Assembly: GCF_009883055.1 (NCBI RefSeq)
Contig: NZ_WWVR01000026.1
Location: 1-44,441 of the forward strand
Origin: Blautia sp. BIOML-A1
GTDB taxonomy: Bacteria > Bacillota > Clostridia > Lachnospirales > Lachnospiraceae
Length of the DNA stretch: 44,441 nucleotides
Direction: 5' to 3'
Part shown: positions 1-8,342 of the stretch, piece after piece
How the letters are laid out: every line of letters begins with the position of its first letter
Position numbering within the stretch: position 1 is the first letter of the stretch
Notes under the pieces: model-generated
The model's database searches: none
What the model was told of the DNA's origin: nothing
The model's input: the letters and a program-made list of their open reading frames with translations, nothing else
Position numbers and translations under genes: made by a program

Positions 1-77
1 AACAGGTTCTGTCCTCGATAACTAATGACATATCTTATATCAGTTTTTTCTGTTTACACAAAACTTGAAACGCTCTC

Positions 78-138
78 ACAGGCGGTACCTGCTTTTCATT
101 TTTAGTCATCTGACTGTCATGAAATCAGTACCGCCTGT
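78..138. terminator. Long-loop inverted repeat downstream of the flavoprotein gene
   Basis: An 11-bp perfect inverted repeat (ACAGGCGGTAC at 78-88, GTACCGCCTGT at 128-138) encloses a 39-nt loop that itself contains AGTCA-TC-TGACT. A T-rich run follows on the plus strand. It lies just past the stop of the minus-strand gene at 152-1225 and could end transcription from either side. The long loop makes it an atypical terminator. Bases 1-77 hold nothing I recognise. Confidence 0.4.
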
Positions 139-151
139 TTTCTGTTATTTC

Positions 152-1225
152 TTAGTATGCCAGTTCCTTCATCAGTTCATGAACTGTCGTCATCTCATGG
201 ATTCTTCCAACGTTTGAACCACAGAAGATCAGACCCTGATCAAGATTTCCTTTTACCGCTTCGATCAGTGCTTTGGTAATACAATACGGAACATTTTTCG
301 GGTCACATTTTTCCAGACAGTTGTAACATTTACGGACAGGTTCCCTCGCTGTCTCCAGATTACGGATAAAGGTATTTCTAAGTGCCCTTCCCGGCATTCC
401 TACCGGACTCTGTACGATCTGAATATCTGCTTCCTCTGCATCAAGATATGCTTTCTTGTAAGCGTCCGAGGCATCACACTCTTTGGTCGCCACAAATCTG
501 CTTGCGATCTGTACACCATCCGCGCCAAGTTCCAGTGCATGATCGATATCTGCTCTGTCAAAAATCCCCCCTGCAACGATCACCGGGATCTTTCTGGAAA
601 ATTTTTCTTCATATTCTTTCTTACATTCGATGATCTGTCGGATTTCTTCATCAAAATCCAGTGTATCCAGCCTGGACAGCTGTTCTCTGGAAAATCCCAG
701 ATGGCCTCCTGCCTGCGGTCCTTCAATAACAATAAAATCTGCGGTCCTTCCATATCTGTGTGCCCACATCTTAAGGATCAGATTCGCCGCACGTCTGGAA
801 GAGACGATCGGTGCAATCTTTGTCCCGGACTCCTCACTCACCATCTTTGGAAGCTCCATCGGGAGTCCCGCTCCGCTGATGATCACATCTGCTCCGGCTT
901 TCACCGACTCCCTGACATGTTCTTCATAATGCTTCAAGGCCACCATGATATTGACACCGACAATACCTCTGCCGCCTGCAATCTCTTTTGCACGTCTGAT
1001 GTGCTTTGCAATTGCAGCCCGGTTGCATCCTGCCTGATCATTGGCAAATCCCTCTTCATCATAGCCAATCTGCGCTGTTGAGATTATGCCGATACCACCT
1101 TCCCGTGCTACCGCCCCGGCAAGACTGCTTCTGCTGATTCCGACACCCATGCCACCCTGAATGATTGGGATCTGTGCTGTTTTTTCTCCAATATGAAGTG
1201 CTTTTAATCTGCTTTTATTTTCCAT
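152..1225 (-). CDS. NAD(P)H-dependent flavin oxidoreductase (nitronate monooxygenase / FabK-like family)
   Basis: This 357-residue FMN TIM-barrel protein belongs to the family that contains nitronate monooxygenase and the enoyl-ACP reductase FabK. Sequence signs are the N-terminal IIQGGMGVGIS, the VNIMVAL strand, a GGHLG segment that carries the catalytic His in nitronate monooxygenases, and VAGGIF with GADGVQIASRF for phosphate binding of FMN. A cysteine-rich stretch (CYNCLEKCDPKNVPYC) near residue 300 is an extra I cannot assign. The start chosen is the ATG at 1225, 9 nt after GGAGGAAGG; an upstream in-frame ATG has no such site. It has its own promoter and operator (1254-1304). The protein is longer than typical FabK (about 320), so a detoxifying or unknown redox role is as likely as fatty-acid synthesis. 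Confidence 0.85.
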   Translation of the reverse strand: MENKSRLKALHIGEKTAQIPIIQGGMGVGISRSSLAGAVAREGGIGIISTAQIGYDEEGFANDQAGCNRAAIAKHIRRAKEIAGGRGIVGVNIMVALKHYEEHVRESVKAGADVIISGAGLPMELPKMVSEESGTKIAPIVSSRRAANLILKMWAHRYGRTADFIVIEGPQAGGHLGFSREQLSRLDTLDFDEEIRQIIECKKEYEEKFSRKIPVIVAGGIFDRADIDHALELGADGVQIASRFVATKECDASDAYKKAYLDAEEADIQIVQSPVGMPGRALRNTFIRNLETAREPVRKCYNCLEKCDPKNVPYCITKALIEAVKGNLDQGLIFCGSNVGRIHEMTTVHELMKELAY

Positions 1226-1253
1226 TGTATCCTTCCTCCGGTCCATCAATTAC

Positions 1254-1304
1254 TTTGATTATCAAACTATTTGATAGTATACTCTTTCTATCTCGCTATG
1301 TCAA
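1254..1304 (-). promoter_or_regulatory. Promoter and TTTGAT/ATCAAA operator of the flavoprotein gene
   Basis: On the minus strand TTGACA (1299-1304), a 17-nt spacer and TATACT (1276-1281) form a near-consensus sigma-A promoter. Overlapping and just downstream are three alternating half-sites: TTTGAT (1254-1259), ATCAAA (1261-1266) and TTTGATA (1270-1276). They form a 6-1-6 palindrome and a 7-3-7 palindrome that share the middle half-site. The position over the start point suggests repression. TTTGATnATCAAA resembles the FabT-type box described for fatty-acid genes in some Firmicutes; this link is inference. Confidence 0.65.
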
Positions 1305-1447
1305 TGTATTGTTGAATCTTTTTCTAGTTTACATGGTTTTTATTACTACATTATCCTTTTTACAAAATATCTGGACTTTACCGGAGCTTTTTTATAAAAT
1401 AGTCGTGACTGCTCTGTACGCAGAATACTTCCAAAGAGGATTTTCTA

Positions 1448-2404
1448 ATGAACTATCAGGATGGATTTGAATTTGAAAAACGCTGTGCTGCCTTTCTTAA
1501 GACCAAAGGCTATCACAAGATAACGGTCACTCCGCCAAGCGGTGACCAGGGAATTGATATTATCGCGTATAAATCCGGTCTGAAATATGGCATCCAATGC
1601 AAATATTATTCTGCTCCCGTTGGCAACAAGGCCGTCCAGGAGGCTTACAGCGGTGCTCGTTTTTATGACTGTAACCGTGCTGCTGTCATGACAAATCATA
1701 CCTTTACGAAGGCTGCCAGAGAACTGGCTGACAAACTGGAGGTTGAACTGTGGGATTACTGCAACCCAACTGTTCAAACAGATTTTTTCCGAAAAGTATC
1801 CTGTGTGTTCCTGCTTCTTTTTCTGCTCGCAGGTATTTCTGCCGGTATTTCCATGTTGATTTTTGAATACCCGAAACCTACTTTTTTAAACTATTCCGAT
1901 ATTTTTCTTATGATCACTGCATCCCTTCTGGGAATCTTCGGATGGCAATTTTTTTTCCCGAATCTGCTCTCTGGAGTTTTGCACCTTATTTTATTCTTTC
2001 TGCTGTTATTTTCGGGAACCGGAAAAATTCTTCCGGCTGTTTTTCTTCCTGTGTTTCTTCTTCCGGCACTTCTCATGTTCGGACACAGTATTTTTCTTCA
2101 CCTGCATCGTGCATCTGCAGACACCGGGGACGGCTCTGACAGCCGCAGTAAAAAAGCTGCAGATGCTATTGGAAAGGCTTACCTCAAAGTACTTTCCTGC
2201 GGACTTCACACAAAAATCCGCTTTGTAAGCTCCGAGAAAAATGAACTGGAATATAAGTTTCTTTTTTATGCCGATCATTTTTCCACGCAGGAGCTTTATG
2301 CCTTGGAAAAAGAAATGAATCGTTCTATGAAGGATCACTACCGCCTGCAAAAAGTTGACGATTCTCATTTTTATCTGCACAGAATCGAAAAAAAAGGAAA
2401 ATAA
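1448..2404 (+). CDS. Membrane-anchored Mrr-like restriction-endonuclease-fold protein
   Basis: The 318-residue product begins with a PD-(D/E)XK nuclease domain of the Mrr type (residues about 5-110): GFEFEKRCAAFL at the start, D33-Q-G-I-D37 and Q50-C-K52, which match the family's metal and catalytic positions. Four hydrophobic segments follow (roughly 117-139, 148-170, 173-192 and 194-216), then a charged cytosolic tail of about 100 residues that I do not recognise. The ATG follows AGAGGA at a normal distance. The gene stands alone, with no methylase or specificity gene near it, so it is not an ordinary restriction-modification partner. It may act on foreign or damaged DNA at the membrane. 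Its substrate is unknown. Confidence 0.75.
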   Translation: MNYQDGFEFEKRCAAFLKTKGYHKITVTPPSGDQGIDIIAYKSGLKYGIQCKYYSAPVGNKAVQEAYSGARFYDCNRAAVMTNHTFTKAARELADKLEVELWDYCNPTVQTDFFRKVSCVFLLLFLLAGISAGISMLIFEYPKPTFLNYSDIFLMITASLLGIFGWQFFFPNLLSGVLHLILFFLLLFSGTGKILPAVFLPVFLLPALLMFGHSIFLHLHRASADTGDGSDSRSKKAADAIGKAYLKVLSCGLHTKIRFVSSEKNELEYKFLFYADHFSTQELYALEKEMNRSMKDHYRLQKVDDSHFYLHRIEKKGK

Positions 2405-2443
2405 AAAACCAGGACAGCCATTAACAGACTGTCCTGGTTTTTT
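2404..2443. terminator. Bidirectional terminator
   Basis: AAAAACCAGGACAG (from 2404) pairs with CTGTCCTGGTTTTT (to 2443) around an 11-nt loop, with A-rich and T-rich flanks. It sits between convergent genes whose stop codons touch it on each side, so it can serve both. Confidence 0.9.
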
Positions 2444-3803
2444 ATTTTCCATTTGTTCCGAACATCTTTTTCATGTTTACGTTCATAATAAAATAGTACA
2501 TGGCGATCAGAAGACCTCCCGCAAGTACCCAGGCTGCCGGACCTGCCATACAGACACCCGTATAGCTTCTCTTTGCCCCGGCGATCACCGCGACAACGCC
2601 TCGTCCGATCAATTCTGCGACACCCGCCATCATCGGAAGAAGTCCATATCCAAGTCCCTGAATACCATTTCTGTAAATATTGACTACTGCAAGCGGAATA
2701 AAGAAAATTCCGATGCATTTCAGATAGATATCAACCGAACTCATGATGATCTCTACATCCTCTGAAACAAAGAGATAAGTCATATATTTACCAACTGTCA
2801 TGATAAAAGCAGCTGCCACAAAGGAATATATCACGCCAATGATCGTACACGCCTTAAATCCTTCACGAATACGCTTCACAGAACCTGCTCCCATGTTCTG
2901 GGCAGCGTAAGTTGCCATTGTTGTTCCCATCGCCACATATGCCTGTGTTACAACCTGCTCGATCTTGCCAGCTGCCGTATAAGCGGCAACCAGAGTAGAA
3001 CCAAGAATATTCAGGGAAGACTGTACCATCATAGTTCCAATTGCTGTGATCGAATACTGAAGTGCCATCGGCAGACCTATACGCAGCTGATTCTGGTAAA
3101 TGGTACTTCCTACATCGAGATCTTCACGCTTCAGATGAAGGATCGGAATCTTTGCAATAATATAAAACAAACAGAGAATTCCGGAAACTCCCTGTGCGAT
3201 CACAGTTGCAACCGCAGCTCCCTTTGCTCCCATTCCAAATCCGACAATGAATACCAGATCCAGAACAATGTTCAAAAGAGCACTGATCACAAGAAACAGA
3301 AGCGGCAGTTTACTGTTTCCAAGCGCTCTTAAGATGCTGGACAAAAGATTATAAAGCATCTGTGCCAGGATACCACCGCTGACGATCATGATATATGCAT
3401 ATGCATCCGCAAAAATATCCTCTGGTGTATTCATAAGGATCAGAAGAGGCTTCATAAATGCCATAAAAAGTACTGTCAGAAGTGCTCCGACCAGAAGCGA
3501 AAGAATTCCTGCTCCTGCCACAGTCTTACGCATCCCCTTCATATCACCGGCTCCGAATTTCTGTGCTGTAAGCACCGTGAATCCTGCCGTCATTCCCACA
3601 ACAAAACCATAGATCAGAAACATGATCGTACCCGTGCTTCCTACCGCAGCGAGTGCTTTGTTTCCTACAAATTTACCAACGATCACGGCGTCTGCCATGT
3701 TGTAAAACTGCTGAAATACATTCCCTATAAAAATCGGCAGCGTGAAACCACAGATAATCTTCATTGGGTTTCCGGCAGTCATATCATTTTGTGCTGATTT
3801 CAT
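2442..3803 (-). CDS. MATE family multidrug/sodium antiporter
   Basis: The 453-residue protein has twelve predicted membrane segments arranged as two MATE halves. The start matches the family closely: GNPMKIICGFTLPIFIGNVFQQFYNMADAVIVGKF, with the second-half counterpart beginning at LRIGLPMALQYSITAIGTMMVQ. MATE proteins export cationic drugs or metabolites in exchange for Na+ or H+ at the cytoplasmic membrane. The gene is monocistronic, between a terminator at 2404-2443 and its own promoter at 3838-3866. The ATG follows GGGAGTG. Substrate cannot be told from sequence. A second MATE gene, only distantly similar, lies at 37316-38638. Confidence 0.9.
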   Translation of the reverse strand: MKSAQNDMTAGNPMKIICGFTLPIFIGNVFQQFYNMADAVIVGKFVGNKALAAVGSTGTIMFLIYGFVVGMTAGFTVLTAQKFGAGDMKGMRKTVAGAGILSLLVGALLTVLFMAFMKPLLILMNTPEDIFADAYAYIMIVSGGILAQMLYNLLSSILRALGNSKLPLLFLVISALLNIVLDLVFIVGFGMGAKGAAVATVIAQGVSGILCLFYIIAKIPILHLKREDLDVGSTIYQNQLRIGLPMALQYSITAIGTMMVQSSLNILGSTLVAAYTAAGKIEQVVTQAYVAMGTTMATYAAQNMGAGSVKRIREGFKACTIIGVIYSFVAAAFIMTVGKYMTYLFVSEDVEIIMSSVDIYLKCIGIFFIPLAVVNIYRNGIQGLGYGLLPMMAGVAELIGRGVVAVIAGAKRSYTGVCMAGPAAWVLAGGLLIAMYYFIMNVNMKKMFGTNGK

Positions 3804-3837
3804 TTTTATACACTCCCGTTTTTTTCATCGTTTGCAT

Positions 3838-3866
3838 ATTATATACTCATTTTATGCTTTCGTAAA
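3838..3866 (-). promoter_or_regulatory. Promoter of the MATE gene
   Basis: Minus-strand TTTACG (3861-3866), 17-nt spacer, TATAAT (3838-3843). The predicted start point is about 30 nt upstream of the ATG at 3803. Confidence 0.6.
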
Positions 3867-3925
3867 CCCATTTTTTGATTATTTTGGAATACAATTCTGC
3901 CTAATTTTTATCTGTGAAATCGGCT

Positions 3926-4408
3926 TCAGTGAATATATTCACCAATCTGTTTCCAGGCCTCTTTCAGCCTCTCCAGAGAATAACCTGCATTGGCCGGGCT
4001 GGTCGATGGAAGCTTATGTGCTTCGATCCCGTTTACAGGATAAATATACTTCTGATACAGTTCATATGCCTTGCCGCCATTTGTATAAATTGCCTGAATA
4101 TCTGCTGTTCTCAGAATCTCCGACAGATCATTTGGTATTACGTCCCGGATACTTGCATCTGAAGAGCCTTCAATCTCACAGCTCTGTATTACATCCCACA
4201 CTGCGATGTGATGTTTCAGAAGCATCTCCTTTTTCTCCTCAATTGTCTGAGGCACTTTACAGCCAAGAATCCCTGAAACCACTTTCCAGAACCTATTCTG
4301 CTTATGCCCGTAAAAAAATTTCTGCTCCCTGGACTTTACCGACGGAAAACTTCCAAGGATCAGTATTCTGGAGTTCTCATCATACACAGGATTTATTGTA
4401 TGTTCCAT
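3926..4408 (-). CDS. DNA-deoxyinosine glycosylase-like protein (uracil-DNA glycosylase superfamily)
   Basis: The 160-residue product has the short alpha/beta fold of the uracil/hypoxanthine-DNA glycosylase superfamily. Visible motifs are ILILGSFPSVKSREQKFFYG near the N-terminus, with the family's GSxPS turn and the NRFW that follows it, VAVWD-type strand AVWDVIQSCE, and the C-terminal STSPANAGYS loop. Members excise deaminated bases (hypoxanthine) to start base-excision repair in the cytosol. I took the ATG at 4408 because AAGGAG lies 9 nt before it; an in-frame ATG nine codons upstream lacks a site. It lies 36 nt after the GntR gene, so the two may share a transcript, although no functional link is evident. 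Confidence 0.8.
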   Translation of the reverse strand: MEHTINPVYDENSRILILGSFPSVKSREQKFFYGHKQNRFWKVVSGILGCKVPQTIEEKKEMLLKHHIAVWDVIQSCEIEGSSDASIRDVIPNDLSEILRTADIQAIYTNGGKAYELYQKYIYPVNGIEAHKLPSTSPANAGYSLERLKEAWKQIGEYIH

Positions 4409-4444
4409 ACACTGTATCTCCTTCTCAAATTCCACAGCTTCAGT

Positions 4445-5134
4445 TTATATTGCCATCATCCAACTCTTCTTCAGATCAGATTCTTCAAGTTTCTGATCCT
4501 GCAGCATACGGAAAATGGTTGTCCAGTAATGCTTTTTGACTTCCTGGCAGATCTTGTTACAGTCTCCCTCTTTGCATGCCTCCAGGATGGCAATATGATT
4601 ATCATACTGTCGTTCCAGTATTTTTTCTTTTTCTGCCAGTAAATTGTATCCTGCCAGCAGATTGCTGTAATACAGTTCTTTCCATGCCTTCTCAAGCCGC
4701 GGAAGTTTTGACATCAATACCAGTTGTTCATGAAACTGGTTGTCATATTCAAACACACGGTCAAATTCATTTACAGGAATATTTTTCATATGTTCCAGAA
4801 TGTTTTCCATATTCCTGATCGTATCTTCAGGCACCTTTCCATTCAGCAGACGTATGCTGACTATTTCATAATTGGTACGAAGAAGATACACTTCATAAGA
4901 ATCCTTAACGGAAAAATTACACACGGAGCATCCCACATTTCTGGTATATTCTACAATCCCCTCAATCTCCAGCTGACGCAGTGCTTCACGGATCGGACCT
5001 CTGCTTGTATGAAATTCCTGTGCCAGTTCCAGTTCCACAATCCGCTCACCCGGACGGATCTGATGATTCATGATTTTGGCCCGGATAGCATTCACTACAC
5101 TCTCTCTTAATGTTTTGTACAATAATTCGCTCAT
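4445..5134 (-). CDS. GntR family regulator, FadR/FCD subfamily
   Basis: The 229-residue protein carries an N-terminal winged helix (LRESVVNAIRAKIMNHQIRPGERIVELELAQEFHTSRGPIREALRQLEIEGIV, about residues 6-65) and an all-helical FCD effector domain. FCD metal-ligand positions are present: D and H in YDNQFH, H in YDNHIAI, H in KKHYWT, so it probably binds a carboxylate or similar ligand through a metal ion. The start is the ATG at 5134 after GGGAG. It lies downstream of pepT and the opp operon on the same strand. A TTGT-CG-ACAA palindrome on the opp start site (12802-12813) fits the motif style of FCD regulators. It has its own promoter flanked by an inverted repeat, consistent with autoregulation. 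The ligand is unknown. Confidence 0.85.
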   Translation of the reverse strand: MSELLYKTLRESVVNAIRAKIMNHQIRPGERIVELELAQEFHTSRGPIREALRQLEIEGIVEYTRNVGCSVCNFSVKDSYEVYLLRTNYEIVSIRLLNGKVPEDTIRNMENILEHMKNIPVNEFDRVFEYDNQFHEQLVLMSKLPRLEKAWKELYYSNLLAGYNLLAEKEKILERQYDNHIAILEACKEGDCNKICQEVKKHYWTTIFRMLQDQKLEESDLKKSWMMAI

Positions 5135-5210
5135 ATGTCTCCCTGCTATATCATAGCTGTAATGCACCTGCATGGACTGACAGTGCATCTTCAGTTATCT
5201 GTTACTTTAT

Positions 5211-5257
5211 CACTTTACCATAAAATATTATATCTAAATTTTTTTCACTGTAAAGTG
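5211..5257 (-). promoter_or_regulatory. GntR gene promoter flanked by an inverted repeat
   Basis: Minus-strand TTTACA (5249-5254), 16-nt spacer and TATAAT (5227-5232). Arms CACTTTAC (5211-5218) and GTAAAGTG (5250-5257) lie on either side of the promoter, one over the -35 element and the other just past the predicted start. This arrangement suggests an autoregulatory operator. It differs in sequence from the opp palindrome. Confidence 0.5.
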
Positions 5258-5271
5258 TTATCACAAAAGCA

Positions 5272-6483
5272 TCACATTTTTTTGATAATGTTTTTGATGA
5301 TTTCTACGGACTGATCCATTCCTTCCACCGTAATATGTTCAAACGGACCATGGAAGCCATCTCCGCCGGTACCGAGATTCGGACACGGCAGTCCTCTGAA
5401 GCTCAGACGGGCACCATCTGTACCGCCACGGATCGGAGCGATATCCGGCTCTACCCCTGCCTCTTTGCAGGCTTCTTTCGCATAGTCAATCAGCTGCATA
5501 CATGGTTCGATCTTTTCTCTCATATTACGGTAAGATTCTTCAAGTTTTACCTCTGCTGTCCCGTCTCCGTAAATGGTATTGATCTGGGCTACTGCCTGAC
5601 GCATTTTCTCCTGTTTTTCCTCGAATAATGTTGAATCAAAATCACGGATAATGTATTTCATCACTGCCTGTTCTACATTTCCATTAAAATCTGTCAGATG
5701 ATAAAATCCCTCATATCCCTCTGTTTTTTCCGGACATGCATCTTTTGGCAGCATTCCATGGAACTCCATGGCAATGGTCTGGGCATTTTTCATAATATCC
5801 TTGGCGCTTCCCGGATGAACATTTACGCCATGTACTACCACTTCTGCGCCGGCTGCATTGAAGTTTTCAAACTGGATTTCTCCTTCATGGCTTCCATCCA
5901 GCGTATAACCGTAAACTGCCCCGAATTCAGGAATCTTCAGATAGTCTGCCCCTCCGCCTACCTCTTCATCCGGTGTGAAGGCGATGCAGATTTTTCCATG
6001 AGGGATCTTGTCTCTCATCAGTTCTTCTGCAGCTGTAAGAATTTCTGCAATTCCTGCTTTGTCATCTGCACCCAGAAGTGTAGTTCCATCTGTTGTGATC
6101 AGTGTTCTTCCCTTATATGTTTTTAATCTTGGAAAATCTCTGACAGAAAGTACTTTCCCGGAGGTTCCCAGTGCTACATCTTCTCCGTTATAATCCGGGA
6201 TGATCTGTGGCTTTACGCCACATCCACTATAATCCGGAGCAGTATCCATGTGGGCGATCAGAGCAAGAGCCGGTACCTCTTCCATTCCTTCCGTAGCCGG
6301 AAGATATCCATAAACATAACCATATTCATCAATTTTAACATCGGAAAGACCGAGTTCATTCATCTCCTCAACGAGAAGATTTCCCAGATCCAGCTGTCTT
6401 TTGGTAGTTGGAACCGTTGTACTGTCTTCATCACTTGAAGTCCAGACAGTTACATATTTCAAAAAGCGTTCATAGGCTTTCAT
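5272..6483 (-). CDS. pepT: Peptidase T (tripeptide aminopeptidase)
   Basis: The 403-residue protein matches the M20B zinc peptidase PepT in length and motifs: HMDTAPD (first zinc ligand), LLGADDKAG (bridging Asp), TPDEEVGGGAD (general base and ligand Glu), YTLDGSHEG, and GTGGDGFHGPFE near the end. It removes N-terminal residues from tripeptides in the cytosol. It is the first gene after oppA on the same strand, with AAGGAG before the ATG and a terminator between them, so it would process the oligopeptides imported by Opp either by read-through or from a separate promoter. Nothing in the active site is missing. Confidence 0.95.
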   Translation of the reverse strand: MKAYERFLKYVTVWTSSDEDSTTVPTTKRQLDLGNLLVEEMNELGLSDVKIDEYGYVYGYLPATEGMEEVPALALIAHMDTAPDYSGCGVKPQIIPDYNGEDVALGTSGKVLSVRDFPRLKTYKGRTLITTDGTTLLGADDKAGIAEILTAAEELMRDKIPHGKICIAFTPDEEVGGGADYLKIPEFGAVYGYTLDGSHEGEIQFENFNAAGAEVVVHGVNVHPGSAKDIMKNAQTIAMEFHGMLPKDACPEKTEGYEGFYHLTDFNGNVEQAVMKYIIRDFDSTLFEEKQEKMRQAVAQINTIYGDGTAEVKLEESYRNMREKIEPCMQLIDYAKEACKEAGVEPDIAPIRGGTDGARLSFRGLPCPNLGTGGDGFHGPFEHITVEGMDQSVEIIKNIIKKM

Positions 6484-6508
6484 ATCACAATCTCCTTAGT
6501 TTTTCGAG

Positions 6509-6539
6509 AAAAACAGCCCGGACACTATATCCGGGCCGT
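6509..6539 (-). terminator. Terminator after oppA
   Basis: GCCCGGATA and TGTCCGGGC pair around a short AT loop and are followed by TGTTTTT on the minus strand. It lies between the oppA stop and the pepT ribosome-binding site, so pepT may be expressed at a lower level by read-through. Confidence 0.8.
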
Positions 6540-6556
6540 ATCTTTATAAAATAATC

Positions 6557-8266
6557 TTATGCCTGGTGGGTATATCCGAAGAAGAAATATCCAAGTGGGC
6601 AATAATACATTCCTTCGATACCATCTGCAAGCATGTATTTCTGAGTATAGAAGTACAGCGGAGCTAAAGCGTTGTCTTCGCCGATGATCTTATCCTCAGC
6701 TTTATGAAGCAGTTCCATACGTTCTTTGACATCTGTTGTAGTTTTTGCTTCTTTGATAAGAGAATCATATTCTTCATTTGAATACTGAGCGTCGTTGTTT
6801 CCGCCGCCAGTCATCCACATATCAAGGAAGGAAATCGGGTCATTGTAGTCAGCAATCCAGCCGTTACGTGCGATAGAGTAATCTCCATCCTTACGTGTCT
6901 GAAGGAATGCTGCCCATTCCTGGTTATTCAGAGTAACCTTTACGCCAAGTTCTTCTTCCCACATGTACTGAAGAGCTTCTGCTACAGCTTTGTGAGCATC
7001 ACTTGTGTTATAGAGATATTCTACAACCGGGAAGCCTTCTCCGTTTTCATATCCTGCCTCAGCAAGAAGTGCTCTCGCCTCTTCACAGTTCGCTTCATAG
7101 TCAGCATCTGTAGGTTTGTAGTAATCTCCACCAACTGTACGGAAGTCATCTCCGGTTGCTCCCTCGGCATCGTAAACACCAGCCGGTACAAATCCGCCAG
7201 CTTCAACCTGTCCGGACTGTGTAACCTGGTTTACGATATAAGTACGATCGATTGCCAGAGAGAATGCTTTACGAACTCTCGGGTCATCGAATGGTGCTTT
7301 CTGAGTCTGGAAGCATACATAATATGTTCCGATATAGTCTACGATCTTCATATCACCGGAAGCGATCAGGTTAGCGATCTCTGCCTGCGGAACATCCTCG
7401 ATGAAATCAAGCTCACCGGAATTGAATCCGGAAAGCATAGCGTTCTGGTTATCCATCAGCTTGAATGTGATTGTTTCCGGTCCGAGTTTCTCATAATCAT
7501 AGTAGTTTTCGTTCTTTTCTACCACGATCTGAGAGTTATGAGTCCACTCTTTCATTTTGTAGGCTCCATTGGAGATGTATGTTGAAACATCAAATGTCCA
7601 GTTATCTCCAGCTTCTTCGATAACATCCTGACGTACTGGCATCATAGCCGGAAAAGCACACAGTTCTTCAAAATATGGCAGATCATTTACGAGAGTTACT
7701 TCGAATGTTTTGTCATCAACTGCTTTAACAGCCAGTTCAGATGCATCTTTTTCACCGGCGATGATCTCGTTGGCATTAACAACACAATCCAGCATGTAGC
7801 TGTAATCAGCTGCTGTTGCAGGATCTACAAGACGTTTCCATGCATATTCAAAATCACCTGCTGTTACATCTTTACCGTCAGACCATTTGATTCCATCACG
7901 AAGTTTGAAGGTATAAGTTACAGTTCCGTCTTCATTCTCTGTTTTTTCGTAGCTTTCTGCCTGTCCTGGAGCCAGCTGTGCACTGTTAGCAGTACCGTCA
8001 CTGCCATTTACTTCTACACCACTGTCTTCCCATTTCATCAGACCTTCAAACAGATGGTTAGCCATGTTACTGCCATCACTGGTAGTATTAAGTGTCGGAT
8101 CCATTGTCTGAGGCTCAGAAGCCAGGTTTACTGTGATATTAAAATCACCAGTACTTGCAGTTTCCTCTGTTGCTTCGTTCTCAGCTGCACTTACCATTGT
8201 TGCACCAGCAAACATAGATACGGTAAATGTTGCAGCTAACAGGATAGATAAGACTCTCTTCTTCAT
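6557..8266 (-). CDS. oppA: Oligopeptide ABC transporter, substrate-binding protein
   Basis: The 569-residue protein is an SBP_bac_5 family peptide-binding protein: NLASEPQTMDPTLNTTSDG near the start, LRDGIKWSDGKDVTAGDFEYAWKRLVDP in the middle, and WIADYNDPISFLDMW toward the end. It captures peptides outside the membrane for OppBCDF. The signal peptide (MKKRVLSILLAATFTVSMFA...) ends in VSA-AEN and has no lipobox cysteine, which is unusual for a Gram-positive OppA; it would be cut by signal peptidase I rather than lipidated. AGGAGAGAGG precedes the ATG. It is last in the opp order. A small hairpin (ACAGG/CCTGT, 8300-8313) lies between oppF and oppA. Binding specificity cannot be read from sequence. 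Confidence 0.92.
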   Translation of the reverse strand: MKKRVLSILLAATFTVSMFAGATMVSAAENEATEETASTGDFNITVNLASEPQTMDPTLNTTSDGSNMANHLFEGLMKWEDSGVEVNGSDGTANSAQLAPGQAESYEKTENEDGTVTYTFKLRDGIKWSDGKDVTAGDFEYAWKRLVDPATAADYSYMLDCVVNANEIIAGEKDASELAVKAVDDKTFEVTLVNDLPYFEELCAFPAMMPVRQDVIEEAGDNWTFDVSTYISNGAYKMKEWTHNSQIVVEKNENYYDYEKLGPETITFKLMDNQNAMLSGFNSGELDFIEDVPQAEIANLIASGDMKIVDYIGTYYVCFQTQKAPFDDPRVRKAFSLAIDRTYIVNQVTQSGQVEAGGFVPAGVYDAEGATGDDFRTVGGDYYKPTDADYEANCEEARALLAEAGYENGEGFPVVEYLYNTSDAHKAVAEALQYMWEEELGVKVTLNNQEWAAFLQTRKDGDYSIARNGWIADYNDPISFLDMWMTGGGNNDAQYSNEEYDSLIKEAKTTTDVKERMELLHKAEDKIIGEDNALAPLYFYTQKYMLADGIEGMYYCPLGYFFFGYTHQA

Positions 8267-8342
8267 ATATCCTCTCTCCTTTTCTCTTTTTATTGATAAA
8301 CAGGGAGTCCTGTATATCTTGAATTAATAACATGCAATACCT

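Noticed and set aside
382..1081. Plus-strand open frames of 83-180 residues opposite the flavoprotein gene
   Set aside because: They are antisense shadows of a well-supported coding sequence and have no recognisable domain or ribosome-binding site.
8300..8313. Small hairpin between oppF and oppA as a terminator
   Set aside because: The stem is only 5 bp with a weak T-run, and oppA clearly belongs to the operon.
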